A stretch of 64,000 nt of DNA from Streptococcus peroris ATCC 700780 (GCF_000187585.1 NZ_GL732463.1:639606-703605), one strand, 5' to 3'. Positions 37,490 through 48,103 are shown, numbered from the stretch's first letter. Notes: generated by a model not told the origin, from the letters alone. Numbers and translations are program-made.

Positions 37490-38800
37490 ATGAGTATGTT
37501 TTTAGATACAGCCAAGATCAAAGTAAAGGCTGGTAATGGTGGCGATGGGATGGTAGCCTTTCGTCGTGAAAAATACGTCCCTAATGGTGGACCATGGGGA
37601 GGTGATGGAGGTCGTGGAGGGAACGTTGTTTTCGTAGTAGACGAAGGATTGCGTACCCTGATGGATTTCCGTTATAATCGTCATTTTAAAGCCCAGTCTG
37701 GTGAAAAAGGAATGACAAAAGGAATGCACGGCCGTGGTGCAGAAGACTTGATTGTTCATGTACCTCAGGGAACTACTGTTCGTGATGCTGAAACGGGAAA
37801 AATTTTGACTGACTTGGTACATCATGGTCAGGAATTTATCGTAGCTCACGGTGGTCGTGGCGGTCGTGGGAATATTCGCTTTGCGACACCTAAAAATCCT
37901 GCACCAGAAATCTCTGAAAATGGAGAACCTGGTCAGGAACGTGAATTACAGCTTGAACTTAAAATTCTTGCGGATGTTGGATTAGTTGGCTTCCCTTCTG
38001 TTGGGAAATCAACCTTACTAAGTGTCATCACATCTGCAAAACCAAAAATTGGTGCTTATCACTTTACGACAATTGTACCAAATCTTGGGATGGTGCGTAC
38101 TCAGTCGGGCGATTCATTTGCAGTGGCAGACCTTCCTGGATTGATTGAAGGTGCTAGCCAAGGTGTTGGCCTGGGGACCCAGTTCCTCCGTCATATTGAG
38201 AGAACTAGAGTAATCCTACACGTTATTGACATGTCAGCAAGTGAAGGACGTGGTCCTTATGAGGATTACCTAGCTATCAATAAGGAACTTGAATCCTACA
38301 ATCTTCGTCTAATGGAGCGTCCACAAATCATTGTTGCCAACAAGATGGATATGCCAGACAGTCAAGAAAACCTTGAAGATTTCAAGAAAAAATTGGCTGC
38401 AAATTATGATGAGTTTGAAGAATTACCAACAATTTTCCCAATTTCAGGTTTGACTAAGCAAGGTCTTGCACCTTTATTAGATGCTACGGCTGAACTTCTA
38501 GATAAGACACCAGAATTTCTTCTCTATGATGAGTCAGAAATGGAAGAAGAAGCTTACTATGGCTTTGATGAAGAAGAAAAACCATTTGAAATAAGTCGTG
38601 ATGATGATGCTACTTGGGTCCTTTCAGGTGAAAAACTCATGAAACTCTTTAACATGACCAACTTTGACCGTGATGAGTCTGTTATGAAGTTTGCTCGTCA
38701 GTTGCGTGGTATGGGAGTTGATGAAGCTCTTCGTGCTCGTGGTGCTAAAGACGGTGATCTTGTCCGTATTGGTAAATTTGAGTTTGAATTTGTAGACTAG
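37490..38800 (+). CDS. obg: GTPase Obg (CgtA)
   Basis: A 436-residue ribosome-associated GTPase for 50S assembly and stress response. The glycine-rich Obg fold comes first ([28 protein letters not shown]), then the G domain ([23 protein letters not shown]) and the C-terminal OCT domain ([17 protein letters not shown] ... [16 protein letters not shown]). I keep the ATG at 37490; the ATG two codons later is possible. A 55-residue gene follows. Confidence 0.97.
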   Translation: MSMFLDTAKIKVKAGNGGDGMVAFRREKYVPNGGPWGGDGGRGGNVVFVVDEGLRTLMDFRYNRHFKAQSGEKGMTKGMHGRGAEDLIVHVPQGTTVRDAETGKILTDLVHHGQEFIVAHGGRGGRGNIRFATPKNPAPEISENGEPGQERELQLELKILADVGLVGFPSVGKSTLLSVITSAKPKIGAYHFTTIVPNLGMVRTQSGDSFAVADLPGLIEGASQGVGLGTQFLRHIERTRVILHVIDMSASEGRGPYEDYLAINKELESYNLRLMERPQIIVANKMDMPDSQENLEDFKKKLAANYDEFEELPTIFPISGLTKQGLAPLLDATAELLDKTPEFLLYDESEMEEEAYYGFDEEEKPFEISRDDDATWVLSGEKLMKLFNMTNFDRDESVMKFARQLRGMGVDEALRARGAKDGDLVRIGKFEFEFVD

Positions 38801-38809
38801 GAGACAGCT

Positions 38810-38977
38810 ATGGGTGATAAACCAATATCTTTCCGAGATGCGAATGGAAATTTTGTTTCAGCAGCTGATGTGTGGAATGAAAAGAAGTTAGAAGAACTCT
38901 TTAACCGCCTCAATCCAAATAGAGCTTTGAGACTAGCTAAAGCAAAGAAACAAGCAGAAGGAAAAAAATCAGAATAA
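38810..38977 (+). CDS. Small hypothetical protein after obg
   Basis: A 55-residue charged protein: MGDKPISFRDANGNFVSAAD, then VWNEKKLEELFNRLNPNRAL and a Lys/Ala-rich end. AGGAGA precedes the ATG, 9 bases after the obg stop, and a terminator follows. The structured N-terminus (FRDANGNFVSAADVWNE) looks like a real conserved small protein, but I cannot name a function. Confidence 0.75.
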   Translation: MGDKPISFRDANGNFVSAADVWNEKKLEELFNRLNPNRALRLAKAKKQAEGKKSE

Positions 38978-39010
38978 AAGAACCCGTGATGTATTCATCA
39001 CGGGTTTTCT
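38978..39010. terminator. Bidirectional terminator between obg unit and pepX
   Basis: AACCCGTGATG pairs with CATCACGGGTT; T runs on the right (plus strand) and A runs on the left (minus strand). Confidence 0.9.
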
Positions 39011-39020
39011 GGTTTACTGA

Positions 39021-41300
39021 CTATTTTTGGAATGGAATTTCAAGACTAGATTGTGCAAGGTCTATAGTCAAGTGATAGTCTGTATTGTCGCGTACAGTAA
39101 TTTCAAAGTCAGTAGTATAAAGAACGAGACGGACAGTGTCGCCTTCTTTTAATTTATAAATAGTTGGTTGAAGTTCAAATTGGAATTCAATCCATTCTTC
39201 AGGTTTAATTTCTTCGACTGTAAGTAAGTCATGACAGTTTTGTAGATTCATATAACCTTTAGTGATAACTCTTTGTGCATTTTCCCGGAAAGGAAGTTCA
39301 CAGAGATGGTCAAGCATATGGTAGCGACCGTTATCTAAGGTACGAGCAGATATGACTCCAGGATAAGGTTGCAAGTATTTCTTTTGTCCTAATTCCAAAA
39401 GTTGGGCAGAAAGTAAGCCTTTATTTGTACTTGATTTGACACGTAAGTTGAGTTTGACGCGTCCGTTAAGTTGTATTTCTTCTGAAATAGGAAGATCAAT
39501 GGTAATCTGATTGACCTTGTCTTGATATAGTTCATTATTAAAGGTTTGGTAGGTTTTACCATAGCGTTCAAAGTCTGAGTCTTCATAGTGATTCTCAATC
39601 ACTTTTTCTTCAGATCCAAGAGAGAAGGTTTTGTGTTCCTCTTGATTTCCAAAATCTTCAAGACTATACCATGTTTGAGGAGCAGTATTGTCTTGCCACA
39701 CAACCCTTGGAAGTTTGTAGGCTGTTTCTTGCCCCAATAATTTCTGAGTCAAAAGAGCATTCATGGATTCACGGAAATCAATAGATTGCCAGTTGTTCAT
39801 ATAAACATGGGCGCCGTTATGGTAAAAGAGATGTTTCTTAATATTGCTTGGAAGAGCATTGAACATTTGATAGACATGAAGTGGTTTTACATTCCAGTCT
39901 TGCGAACCATGTGTAAAGACAACTTCAGCTTTTACCTTGTGGGCATTGAGCAGATAATTGCGATCATGCCAAAATTGGTTATAATCTCCGGTTTTACGGT
40001 CTAGATTTTTCTTAACTTTCTCTAAGTCAGCTTTGTGAGCTTCATTTCCACGAATGTAATCACCAGCCAAGAGATTACGAGAATAAGTCAATTCAGCCAG
40101 AGAGTCAAAATCTTCACCCGGGTATCCTCCAGGGCTAGTTACAAGACCATTTTCACGATAGTAGTTGTACCATGAAGAAATACCGGCCTCGGCGATGATA
40201 ACTTCTAAGCCATCGACACCTGTTGTAGCAAGCCCATTTGACATAGTTCCTAGGTATGAGATACCTGTTGTTGCAACTTTCCCGTTTGACCAGTCAGCCT
40301 TGACTTGATGAGTTCGGGTATGGTCTGTAAAAGCACGGCAGCGTCCATTGAGCCAATCAATGACATTCTTATAACCTTCGATTTGTTGGTAGCTACCATT
40401 CGGCATAAGACCCTGAGAATCCTTGGTACCAAGTCCTGATACATAGAGATTAGCAAATCCTCTTGGAAGGAAATAATCGTTTAGTGTATAGCTGCTATTG
40501 ATATGAGTCAGTTTCTCTTCAGCTTCAGAGACTATTTTAGAATCTCCTACAGATTCAACTAAATCCAGCGTTGGTTGATTTAATTGAATCTTGTGAGGAG
40601 GTTTCACCTCAAGCTCAGCTTCCATTTTGTAGAGAGAGGCATCACTAGCTTTGACGTTGGTTCCTTGATGGTAGGGACTAGCAGTCATTACTGATGGAAT
40701 TTTTCCTTGATATTTTGGACGAATGATGCTTACTTTCACAAGGTCAGGAAGTCCGTCTTTATCTGTATCTACACGGCTTTCTACGTAGACCACTTCCCGA
40801 ATAACATCGTTACTAGAGAAGGTTGCAAGACTTTTTCCGTTAAAATAGTGATAGTGATTATCTTCAGGGATTAAACCATCACTGACCAACTGATCGATAA
40901 GGGTATTTCCTTTTTTTGTGCGAGTATTGAGAAGTTGGTAAAGATTGGTTACAAATTCTCCAAATTCAATAGGAAATCCAGTCTCTTTGCGAAAGGCTTG
41001 AACATCGTCAAAATCTACAAGGTAGCTAAATCCTAAGAGTTGGAAGGCAACGGTATAAAAAATATCCGCAGTCAACTCTTGATCAGAATTAAAGATGTTG
41101 AGAAGATCAGTCTTTTTGTCCACAGCTAATGTAGAGAGTGGATAGTCAGTGTTTTGATAGTTAAAAAAGCAAGTTCTAATGAAGGACTCAAACTGTTGTT
41201 TGGGTGAATCTGCTGGATTAAGCTTAAATCCTAGTTGTGCGAGTTCATCTAATGATTCTTGAGTTGATACAGGGTAATAACTAAATTGATTGAAACGCAT
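39021..41300 (-). CDS. pepX: Xaa-Pro dipeptidyl-peptidase
   Basis: A 759-residue S15 serine peptidase that releases X-Pro dipeptides, used in peptide nutrition. The nucleophile Ser348 is in GISYLGT; the catalytic Asp/His regions are visible as [12 protein letters not shown] and [10 protein letters not shown]. The C-terminal jelly-roll domain ([33 protein letters not shown]) is typical. No signal peptide is present. AAAGGAGAA precedes the ATG, and TGATATAAT on the minus strand (41341-41333 region) is the likely promoter. Transcribed convergently to obg. Confidence 0.96.
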   Translation of the reverse strand: MRFNQFSYYPVSTQESLDELAQLGFKLNPADSPKQQFESFIRTCFFNYQNTDYPLSTLAVDKKTDLLNIFNSDQELTADIFYTVAFQLLGFSYLVDFDDVQAFRKETGFPIEFGEFVTNLYQLLNTRTKKGNTLIDQLVSDGLIPEDNHYHYFNGKSLATFSSNDVIREVVYVESRVDTDKDGLPDLVKVSIIRPKYQGKIPSVMTASPYHQGTNVKASDASLYKMEAELEVKPPHKIQLNQPTLDLVESVGDSKIVSEAEEKLTHINSSYTLNDYFLPRGFANLYVSGLGTKDSQGLMPNGSYQQIEGYKNVIDWLNGRCRAFTDHTRTHQVKADWSNGKVATTGISYLGTMSNGLATTGVDGLEVIIAEAGISSWYNYYRENGLVTSPGGYPGEDFDSLAELTYSRNLLAGDYIRGNEAHKADLEKVKKNLDRKTGDYNQFWHDRNYLLNAHKVKAEVVFTHGSQDWNVKPLHVYQMFNALPSNIKKHLFYHNGAHVYMNNWQSIDFRESMNALLTQKLLGQETAYKLPRVVWQDNTAPQTWYSLEDFGNQEEHKTFSLGSEEKVIENHYEDSDFERYGKTYQTFNNELYQDKVNQITIDLPISEEIQLNGRVKLNLRVKSSTNKGLLSAQLLELGQKKYLQPYPGVISARTLDNGRYHMLDHLCELPFRENAQRVITKGYMNLQNCHDLLTVEEIKPEEWIEFQFELQPTIYKLKEGDTVRLVLYTTDFEITVRDNTDYHLTIDLAQSSLEIPFQK

Positions 41301-41433
41301 AATATTCTCCTTTATAAAATATCACTGAGGTTATTATATCAAAAAAAACATCAAATTAACAGAATCTCTATTCTAGAACAAGACATTAGAAAGTGTGCTT
41401 TAAATGCTCTATTTTCCTTACTATTTTGATTTT

Positions 41434-41469
41434 TTGAGTATCCTAAAAGGATATGCTATACTAGTTATA
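41434..41469 (+). promoter_or_regulatory. Promoter predicting a leaderless mutY mRNA
   Basis: -35 TTGAGT (41434-41439), 17-base spacer, -10 TATACT (41457-41462) with extended TG. The expected start (last -10 base plus 7) is 41469, the A of the mutY ATG. Confidence 0.72.
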
Positions 41470-42629
41470 TGTTAGATTTGGAGAAATATGGCGTGTCTAT
41501 GTGGGAAGAGGAGAAAATCCTTTTGTTTCGCCAGAAGTTGCTGACTTGGTATGATGAGAATAAGCGGGATTTACCATGGAGAAGGAGCAGAAATCCTTAC
41601 CATATCTGGGTGTCTGAAATCATGTTGCAACAGACTAGAGTCGATACCGTCATTCCTTATTATGAACGTTTTTTAGAATGGTTTCCAACTGTAGAGAGTT
41701 TAGCAAATGCACCTGAAGAACGTTTATTAAAAGCTTGGGAAGGTCTTGGATATTATTCCCGTGTTCGCAATATGCAAACTGCAGCTCAGCAGGTTATGCA
41801 TGAGTTTAATGGAGAATTCCCAACAACTTACGAAGGTATTTCTAGTTTGAAAGGAATTGGCCCTTATACGGCTGGAGCTATTTCAAGTATTGCCTTTAAT
41901 CTACTACAACCAGCAGTCGATGGAAATGTTATGCGTGTTTTGGCACGTCTATTTGAAGTCAATTATGATATTGGAAATCCTAGCAATCGTAAAATATTTC
42001 AAGCTATGATGGAAATCTTGATAGATCCAGAAAGACCTGGAGATTTTAACCAGGCTCTCATGGATTTGGGATCAGATATTGAAGCACCAGTCAATCCAAG
42101 GCCAGAAGATAGTCCAGTTAAGGAATTTAGTGCTGCCTATCAACACGGGACTATGGATATTTATCCCATTAAAGCACCAAAGAAAAAGCCAGTTCCCATT
42201 TATCTAAATGCTTTAGTTGTGCAAAACGACCAAGGACAGTTTTTACTAGAAAAGAATGAAAGTGAAAAGTTACTTGCTGGATTTTGGCATTTCCCCTTGA
42301 TTGAGGTTGATGAATTTTCAAAAGATGAAGAAGAACTAAATCTTTTTAATCAGGTTGCTGAAACATCCCTACAACTTGGACCCTCACCTCAAGAAAGTTT
42401 TGAGCAAGATTATGATTTAGAGGTTGACTGGCAGGATAGCCATTTCGAAGAAGTGAAACATGTCTTTAGCCATCGAAAGTGGCATGTCCGAATTTTAGCC
42501 GGGCAGGTAGTTGATGCCAAAGAATATAGTGATAAAGAAGTCGTTTGGTTAACTCCAGAAGAGTTTGACCTCTACCCACTAGCAAAACCTCAACAGAAAA
42601 TTTGGCAAGAGTATTCAAAAAGATACTGA
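41469..42629 (+). CDS. mutY: A/G-specific adenine glycosylase
   Basis: A 386-residue base-excision repair enzyme that removes adenine opposite 8-oxoguanine, complementing MutM upstream. It contains PWRRSRNPYHIWVSEIMLQQT, the helix-hairpin-helix LKGIGPYTAGAISSIAFN, and AVDGNVMRVLAR with the catalytic Asp. The [4Fe-4S] cysteine cluster normally at about residues 190-210 is absent (here QALMDLGSDIEAPVNPRPEDSP), as in some streptococcal MutY. A C-terminal NUDIX-like domain reads 8-oxoG (FSHRKWHVRILAGQV). The start coincides with the predicted transcription start. Confidence 0.95.
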   Translation: MLDLEKYGVSMWEEEKILLFRQKLLTWYDENKRDLPWRRSRNPYHIWVSEIMLQQTRVDTVIPYYERFLEWFPTVESLANAPEERLLKAWEGLGYYSRVRNMQTAAQQVMHEFNGEFPTTYEGISSLKGIGPYTAGAISSIAFNLLQPAVDGNVMRVLARLFEVNYDIGNPSNRKIFQAMMEILIDPERPGDFNQALMDLGSDIEAPVNPRPEDSPVKEFSAAYQHGTMDIYPIKAPKKKPVPIYLNALVVQNDQGQFLLEKNESEKLLAGFWHFPLIEVDEFSKDEEELNLFNQVAETSLQLGPSPQESFEQDYDLEVDWQDSHFEEVKHVFSHRKWHVRILAGQVVDAKEYSDKEVVWLTPEEFDLYPLAKPQQKIWQEYSKRY

Positions 42630-42663
42630 TAGTACAGTCTTTCGTGTCTTCTCTCCATTTTTT

Positions 42664-42672
42664 TGGTATAAT
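42664..42672 (+). promoter_or_regulatory. Extended -10 promoter of vicRKX
   Basis: TGGTATAAT, 24 bases before the vicR ATG; -35 weak. Confidence 0.6.
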
Positions 42673-42696
42673 TGATATAAGGAAAAAGGTGACTAA

Positions 42697-43401
42697 ATGA
42701 AAAAAATATTGATTGTTGACGATGAAAAACCAATCTCAGATATTATAAAGTTTAACATGACCAAAGAAGGTTATGAGGTTGTCACAGCATTTAATGGACG
42801 TGAAGCTATTGAACTGTTTGAAGCTGAAAAACCAGATATTATAATTTTGGACTTGATGCTTCCAGAGATTGATGGTCTTGAAGTTGCTAAAACGATTCGT
42901 AAGACAAGTAGTGTACCAATTATCATGCTTTCAGCCAAAGATAGCGAGTTTGATAAGGTTATTGGTCTTGAACTTGGAGCGGATGATTATGTGACAAAAC
43001 CATTTTCAAACCGTGAACTTCAAGCGCGTGTTAAGGCGCTTCTTCGTCGTACGGAGTTAATCGCAGTGGACAACCAAGAAGAAGATTCAAAATTACAAAG
43101 TCTTCAAATTGGGGATTTGGAAATTCTTCCTGATGCTTATGTAGCAAAAAAATATGGCGAAGAATTGGACTTAACTCACAGAGAATTTGAGTTATTGCAT
43201 CACCTAGCTTCTCATATTGGTCAAGTTATTACCCGTGAACATCTCCTTGAAACTGTTTGGGGTTATGATTATTTTGGTGATGTTCGAACAGTCGATGTTA
43301 CCATTAGACGTCTACGTGAGAAAATTGAAGACACACCAAGTAGACCTGAATATATCTTGACTCGTCGTGGTGTGGGTTATTACATGAGAAATAATGATTG
43401 A
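42697..43401 (+). CDS. vicR: Essential response regulator VicR (WalR)
   Basis: A 234-residue OmpR-family regulator. The receiver domain has phospho-acceptor Asp52 ([13 protein letters not shown]) and Lys in [10 protein letters not shown]; the C-terminal winged helix contains [18 protein letters not shown] and RRGVGYYM. WalR controls peptidoglycan hydrolases (such as pcsB in pneumococcus) and is essential there. It overlaps vicK by 8 bases. Confidence 0.97.
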   Translation: MKKILIVDDEKPISDIIKFNMTKEGYEVVTAFNGREAIELFEAEKPDIIILDLMLPEIDGLEVAKTIRKTSSVPIIMLSAKDSEFDKVIGLELGADDYVTKPFSNRELQARVKALLRRTELIAVDNQEEDSKLQSLQIGDLEILPDAYVAKKYGEELDLTHREFELLHHLASHIGQVITREHLLETVWGYDYFGDVRTVDVTIRRLREKIEDTPSRPEYILTRRGVGYYMRNND

Positions 43402-44743
43402 AATAATTAAACAAACGATTCTGACAAGAGATTTTATCTTTGTTCTAATCTTAATCGGTTTTATCATGCTGGTGACCTTTCTTTTACTTGAAGGTCGTAG
43501 AGATAACATCCGACTAAAACAGTTAAATCAAAAGATAAAAGATTTAATTGCTAGTGATTATTCTCAGGTATTGGATATGCAGGGGAATACTGAAATCACG
43601 AATATAACGAATAACTTAAATGATCTTTCTGAAGTAATTCGCCTAACACAAGAAAACCTAGAACAAGAAAGTAAAAGACTTCACAGTATTCTTTCTTATA
43701 TGACAGATGGAGTTCTAGCAACCAATCGTCGTGGTCAAATCACTATGATTAACGATATGGCTAAGAATCAACTTGGTATTGAAAGCGATGAAGTGTTGAA
43801 TAAGAATATTCTTGAGTTGCTCAAGATTGAGGACGAGTACGAGCTTAAAGATCTGATTACTCAGAGTCCAGATCTGATGATTTATTCCCAAAATCTTAAT
43901 GGTGAGTACATCAGTCTGCGTGTACGGTTCGCACTAGTTCGACGGGAATCAGGTTTCATTTCTGGTCTAGTGGCTGTACTTCACGATACGACTGAGCAAG
44001 AAAAAGAAGAACGCGAGAGACGGCTCTTTGTTTCAAATGTTAGTCATGAGTTGCGAACTCCTTTGACTAGTGTAAAATCCTACCTAGAAGCTCTGGATGA
44101 AGGAGCTCTTTCAGAACCTGTAGCACCAGACTTTATTAAGGTTTCGCTTGATGAAACAAATCGAATGATGCGAATGGTGACGGATCTCCTGCATCTATCT
44201 CGTATCGATAATGCAACCAGTAATTTAGATGTTGAATTGATTAACTTTACAGCTTTCATTACTTTTATCCTGAATCGTTTTGATAAAATACGAGCCCAAG
44301 ATGAGGAGAAGAAATACGAAATCGTTAGGGACTATCCGATAAATTCTGTATGGGTTGAAATAGACACGGATAAGATGACTCAGGTCATTGATAACATTCT
44401 CAATAATGCAATCAAGTATTCACCTGATGGTGGTAAAATTACTGTCAGCATGAAAACAACTGATGACCAGATGATTTTATCTATTTCAGACCAAGGACTT
44501 GGGATTCCTAAAGAAGATTTACCTAAGATTTTTGACCGTTTCTATCGTGTTGATAAGGCTAGAAGTCGTGCTCAAGGTGGTACCGGTTTAGGACTTGCTA
44601 TTGCAAAAGAAATCGTCAAACAGCATAATGGCTTTATCTGGGCTAAGAGCGAATATGGTAAGGGGTCTACCTTTACTATTGTGCTCCCTTATGATAAAGA
44701 AGCTGTGAAAGAAGAAATATGGGAGGATGACGTAGAAGACTAA
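43394..44743 (+). CDS. vicK: Sensor histidine kinase VicK (WalK)
   Basis: A 449-residue membrane kinase with only one N-terminal membrane segment ([19 protein letters not shown]) and almost no extracellular loop, the streptococcal form. Then HAMP-like and PAS domains ([19 protein letters not shown]), the phospho-acceptor His218 in [13 protein letters not shown], and ATPase boxes [19 protein letters not shown] and [14 protein letters not shown]. It phosphorylates VicR. Confidence 0.96.
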   Translation: MIEIIKQTILTRDFIFVLILIGFIMLVTFLLLEGRRDNIRLKQLNQKIKDLIASDYSQVLDMQGNTEITNITNNLNDLSEVIRLTQENLEQESKRLHSILSYMTDGVLATNRRGQITMINDMAKNQLGIESDEVLNKNILELLKIEDEYELKDLITQSPDLMIYSQNLNGEYISLRVRFALVRRESGFISGLVAVLHDTTEQEKEERERRLFVSNVSHELRTPLTSVKSYLEALDEGALSEPVAPDFIKVSLDETNRMMRMVTDLLHLSRIDNATSNLDVELINFTAFITFILNRFDKIRAQDEEKKYEIVRDYPINSVWVEIDTDKMTQVIDNILNNAIKYSPDGGKITVSMKTTDDQMILSISDQGLGIPKEDLPKIFDRFYRVDKARSRAQGGTGLGLAIAKEIVKQHNGFIWAKSEYGKGSTFTIVLPYDKEAVKEEIWEDDVED

Positions 44744-44744
44744 A

Positions 44745-45554
44745 ATGAGTGATAATGGATTTAAATACAGCATTTTAGCATCAGGTTCTAGTGGAAATTC
44801 CTTCTATTTGGAAACTCCTAAAAAGAAGATTTTAGTAGATGCTGGCTTATCTGGAAAGAAAATCACTAGTCTGCTAAGTGAAATTAACCGCAAGCCAGAA
44901 GATTTGGATGCCATTTTGATTACACATGAACATACGGACCATATTCACGGAGTTGGTGTTTTAGCACGCAAGTACGGTATGGATCTCTATGCAAATGAGA
45001 AGACTTGGCAGGCAATGGAAAATAGCAAGTATCTTGGTAAGGTTGACCCGTCTCAAAAGCATATCTTTGAAATGGGTAAGACCAAGACTTTTGGAGATAT
45101 TGATATCGAAAGCTTTGGAGTGAGTCATGACGCTGTTGCTCCCCAATTTTACCGCTTTATGAAGGACGATAAGAGCTTTGTATTATTGACAGATACGGGA
45201 TATGTTAGTGATCGTATGGCTGGTATTGTTGAGAATGCTGACGGTTATCTGATTGAGGCCAATCATGATGTGGAAATTTTGCGAGCAGGATCGTATGCTT
45301 GGCGACTCAAACAGAGAATTTTGTCCGATCGAGGGCATCTATCCAATGAAGACGGTGCGGAAGCGATGGTGCGAACACTTGGCAATCGAACCAAAAAAAT
45401 CTATCTAGGTCATCTATCCAAGGAGAATAATATCAAGGAGTTGGCTCACATGACTATGGTTAATCAACTAGCTCAAGCTGATTTGGGGGTTGGAGTTGAT
45501 TTTCAAGTTCATGATACTTCACCAGACACAGCAACACCATTAACAGAAATATAA
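44745..45554 (+). CDS. vicX: Metallo-beta-lactamase fold protein VicX (YycJ/WalJ)
   Basis: A 269-residue MBL-fold phosphodiesterase-like protein: GSSGNSFYLETPKKKILVDAGLSGK (two motifs), metal motif THEHTDHIHG, DTGYVSDRM, and HLSKENN. It is the third gene of the vic operon, one base after the vicK stop. Homologues have been reported to affect cell wall and DNA repair phenotypes; the substrate is not established. Confidence 0.93.
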   Translation: MSDNGFKYSILASGSSGNSFYLETPKKKILVDAGLSGKKITSLLSEINRKPEDLDAILITHEHTDHIHGVGVLARKYGMDLYANEKTWQAMENSKYLGKVDPSQKHIFEMGKTKTFGDIDIESFGVSHDAVAPQFYRFMKDDKSFVLLTDTGYVSDRMAGIVENADGYLIEANHDVEILRAGSYAWRLKQRILSDRGHLSNEDGAEAMVRTLGNRTKKIYLGHLSKENNIKELAHMTMVNQLAQADLGVGVDFQVHDTSPDTATPLTEI

Positions 45555-45555
45555 A

Positions 45556-45582
45556 AAAGAAGGCATATGCCTTCTTTTTTTA
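45556..45582 (+). terminator. Terminator of vicRKX
   Basis: Palindrome AAGAAGGCATATGCCTTCTT, then a T run. Confidence 0.88.
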
Positions 45583-45589
45583 GACTATT

Positions 45590-45937
45590 TTACAATCCGG
45601 CGAATTCTTTGATTTCTTGAGCTGACATAGAAGAGTCACAACGGACTTTGATTTCCCCATTAGCAACATGTACGAATCCTGGTACAGTAGGGATTCCATA
45701 GCGTGAGCGGAAGTCTTGCAAAGCGTCAAGTTGACTTGGTTCTTCGCTGTTGATGAAGTAAACGTGTGCTTTCGTTTCAGCCACTACACCAGCCAATGTA
45801 CCAGCGAATTTACGGCAGTAAGGGCAAGTTTTGCGTCCGATAAAGAAAGTTGCTGTTTCTTTTTTATCAAGTGCTTCTTGAGCACGCGCAACTGTAGTCA
45901 CTTCAAGATCTTTAATATTTTCTAAAAACTGTTCCAT
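45590..45937 (-). CDS. Thioredoxin-like Bta family protein
   Basis: A 115-residue cytoplasmic thioredoxin-fold protein with active site CPYC in FFIGRKTCPYCRKFAGTL (Cys near residue 38) and the cis-Pro loop GIPTVPGFVHV. The family is annotated as bacteriocin transport accessory protein (Bta), though no bacteriocin genes are nearby. A general thiol-disulfide role is equally likely. GAGGTAAT lies before the ATG. It may be followed on the minus strand by no further gene; the vic terminator region separates it. Confidence 0.88.
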   Translation of the reverse strand: MEQFLENIKDLEVTTVARAQEALDKKETATFFIGRKTCPYCRKFAGTLAGVVAETKAHVYFINSEEPSQLDALQDFRSRYGIPTVPGFVHVANGEIKVRCDSSMSAQEIKEFAGL

Positions 45938-46007
45938 GAGATTACCTCGCTTTTTTTGATAAGTCTAGTATGCCATAAAGTGCTTAAAATTGCTTGGATT
46001 TGATACG

Positions 46008-46040
46008 AAAAAAAGATGAGATTATTTTATCTCATCTTTA
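46008..46040 (-). terminator. Terminator of pgm
   Basis: On the minus strand AAAGATGAG pairs with CTCATCTTT around an A/T loop, then T7. Confidence 0.82.
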
Positions 46041-46046
46041 AATTAT

Positions 46047-47765
46047 TTATTTTACGAAGGCATTGATTTCAGCTTCGATATTTGCAATTTTAGCTTGTGA
46101 GTCCTCTTTTGAATTTCCAACTACAGCGATGTAGAATTTGATTTTTGGTTCTGTACCAGAAGGACGAACAGCAATCCATGAACCGTCTGTTAATGTGTAT
46201 TTCAATACATCGCTTGGAGGTGTTGTCAATTTAGTAACAGTACCATCGGCAGCAGTAGAAGTTTGTGCTTTGAAGTCTTCTAAGACAGAGATAGGAGTAG
46301 CGTTAAATTCTTTTGGTCCATTATCACGGAATTTAGACATAATTGCTTTGATTTGTTCAGCACCGTCAACACCTGAAAGAGTCACTGAGATTGTCTTTTC
46401 TGCAAAGTAGCCGTATTCTTTGTAAATTTCATCGATACCATCAGCAAGTGTCAATCCACGAGAGCGATAGTAGGCGGCAAGTTCAGCAACGACAAGTACT
46501 GCTTGGATTGCATCTTTATCACGTACGAATGGTTTAATCAAGTAACCAAAGCTTTCTTCAAATCCCATCATGTAAGTATGATTGTGTTTTTCTTCAAATT
46601 CTTGGATTTTTTCAGCGATAAACTTGAATCCAGTCAAGACGTTAAACATCGTTACGCCATAGCTTTCAGCGATTTTTGTAACTAGGTTTGTAGATACGAT
46701 AGACTTACAGATTGCTGCATCTGCAGGAAGAGTTCCTGCATTTTTGTGAGCTTCTAAGATATACTTAGCCATGATAGCACCGATTTGGTTTCCTGAAAGG
46801 TTTAGGTAGCTACCATCCTTTTGAAGCACTTCAACACCAACACGGTCAGCGTCAGGGTCAGTTGCGACAAGAACATCTGCACCTACTTTACGTCCAAGTT
46901 CTTCAGCAAGTGCAAAGGCTGATTGGTTTTCAGGGTTTGGTGATTTTACAGTTGAGAAGTCTGGATCAGGAACAGCTTGAGCTTCTACGACTTGAACAGA
47001 ATCAAATCCAGCTTGAGCAAGAGCGCGGCGTGCCAACATTTCTCCAGTACCATGAAGAGGAGTGTAGACGATTTTCATATCTTTACCATATTCTTCAATG
47101 AGAGCAGGGTTGATGTTAACGTCTTTAACTTCTCTGAGGTATTCAACATCAACTTCTTCGCCAATCACTTGGATGAGACCAGATGCTTTTTCTGTTTCAA
47201 TATCTGCAATTTCAATCGCAAAAGGATTTTCAATTGCACGAATATAAGTAGTCAAGGCATCTGCATCGTGTGGAGGCATTTGTCCACCATCTTCGCCATA
47301 AACTTTATAGCCGTTAAATGGTGCAGGGTTATGACTGGCTGTGACCATGATACCTGCGAAGCAGTTGAGATGACGAACAGCGAATGAAAGTTCTGGAGTA
47401 GGACGAAGACTTTCAAAAACGTAAGACTTAATACCGTGTTTTGCAAGCACAGCTGCTGATTCAAAGGCAAATTCAGGAGAGAAGTGACGGCTATCGTAGG
47501 CAATGGCTACACCACGTTCTTTTTCATTTCCACCTTTTGACTCGATTAAACGAGCCAAACCTTCCGTCGCTTGACGAACAACATAGATGTTAATACGATT
47601 GGTACCTGCGCCAATCAATCCGCGCATACCAGCTGTACCGAATTCAAGATTTGTGTAGAAAGCATCTTCTTTGGTTTTTTCATCCATGTTTTCCAAATCT
47701 TTACGAAGGTAATCTGGAAGTTGAGCAAAATCCAACCATTTTTGGTAGTTTTCTTGGTAAGCCAT
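46047..47765 (-). CDS. pgm: Phosphoglucomutase/phosphomannomutase
   Basis: A 572-residue alpha-D-phosphohexomutase interconverting glucose-1-P and glucose-6-P, the branch point to UDP-glucose, capsule, glycolipid and teichoic acid. Catalytic serine loop: GIMVTASHNPAPFNGYKVYG; metal loop: VATDPDADRVGVE; sugar loop: GFEESFGYL; phosphate loop: RPSGTEPKIKFY. Full family length. AAAGGAGAA precedes the ATG, with a strong promoter upstream. Confidence 0.97.
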   Translation of the reverse strand: MAYQENYQKWLDFAQLPDYLRKDLENMDEKTKEDAFYTNLEFGTAGMRGLIGAGTNRINIYVVRQATEGLARLIESKGGNEKERGVAIAYDSRHFSPEFAFESAAVLAKHGIKSYVFESLRPTPELSFAVRHLNCFAGIMVTASHNPAPFNGYKVYGEDGGQMPPHDADALTTYIRAIENPFAIEIADIETEKASGLIQVIGEEVDVEYLREVKDVNINPALIEEYGKDMKIVYTPLHGTGEMLARRALAQAGFDSVQVVEAQAVPDPDFSTVKSPNPENQSAFALAEELGRKVGADVLVATDPDADRVGVEVLQKDGSYLNLSGNQIGAIMAKYILEAHKNAGTLPADAAICKSIVSTNLVTKIAESYGVTMFNVLTGFKFIAEKIQEFEEKHNHTYMMGFEESFGYLIKPFVRDKDAIQAVLVVAELAAYYRSRGLTLADGIDEIYKEYGYFAEKTISVTLSGVDGAEQIKAIMSKFRDNGPKEFNATPISVLEDFKAQTSTAADGTVTKLTTPPSDVLKYTLTDGSWIAVRPSGTEPKIKFYIAVVGNSKEDSQAKIANIEAEINAFVK

Positions 47766-47804
47766 AAGAATTCTCCTTTTTTAATATAAATTTTAACCGT
47801 TTTC

Positions 47805-47833
47805 ATTATAGCATTTTTTAATATTTTAGTAAA
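47805..47833 (-). promoter_or_regulatory. Promoter of pgm
   Basis: Minus strand -35 TTTACT (47833-47828), 17-base spacer, -10 TATAAT (47810-47805) with extended TG. Confidence 0.78.
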
Positions 47834-47914
47834 ATGTTAGCATGGATTTAACAAGTGAAATCAGCTTTTAAAAATATATGAATTGCTATAATTATTTTGT
47901 GTTTTCTGTTATAG

Positions 47915-48103
47915 ATGATAGATTCAAAACGATTTCCTTATTTTAGTTTTGCTGCTTTAGTATTGGTAGCTTGTGGAAATAGTAAAAAAGCAAGTGATAC
48001 ACAGTTTAGCTTTATTAGCCAAGGTATTGCACTTTATAAAGAAAAAGTTGAACTAATTCAAATTTATGAGTTAGACACGAAACAATTAATTTGGATAACT
48101 TAA
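47915..48103 (+). CDS. Orphan lipoprotein-like small protein, possibly a gene remnant
   Basis: A 62-residue frame starting MIDSKRFPYFSFAALVLVACGNSKKASD, with a short signal-like stretch and a lipobox LVAC. The rest (QFSFISQGIALYKEKVELI) has no domain I recognise. There is an extended -10 (TGCTATAAT, 47884-47892) 22 bases upstream but no clear Shine-Dalgarno. It may be the 5' part of a decayed lipoprotein gene or a true small lipoprotein. The rest of the 47766-48181 gap holds promoters for pgm and the ABC-F gene. Confidence 0.45.
   Translation: MIDSKRFPYFSFAALVLVACGNSKKASDTQFSFISQGIALYKEKVELIQIYELDTKQLIWIT

Noticed and set aside
45590-45937. Bacteriocin locus suggested by the Bta name
   Set aside because: No bacteriocin precursor, double-glycine leader or dedicated transporter lies beside it.
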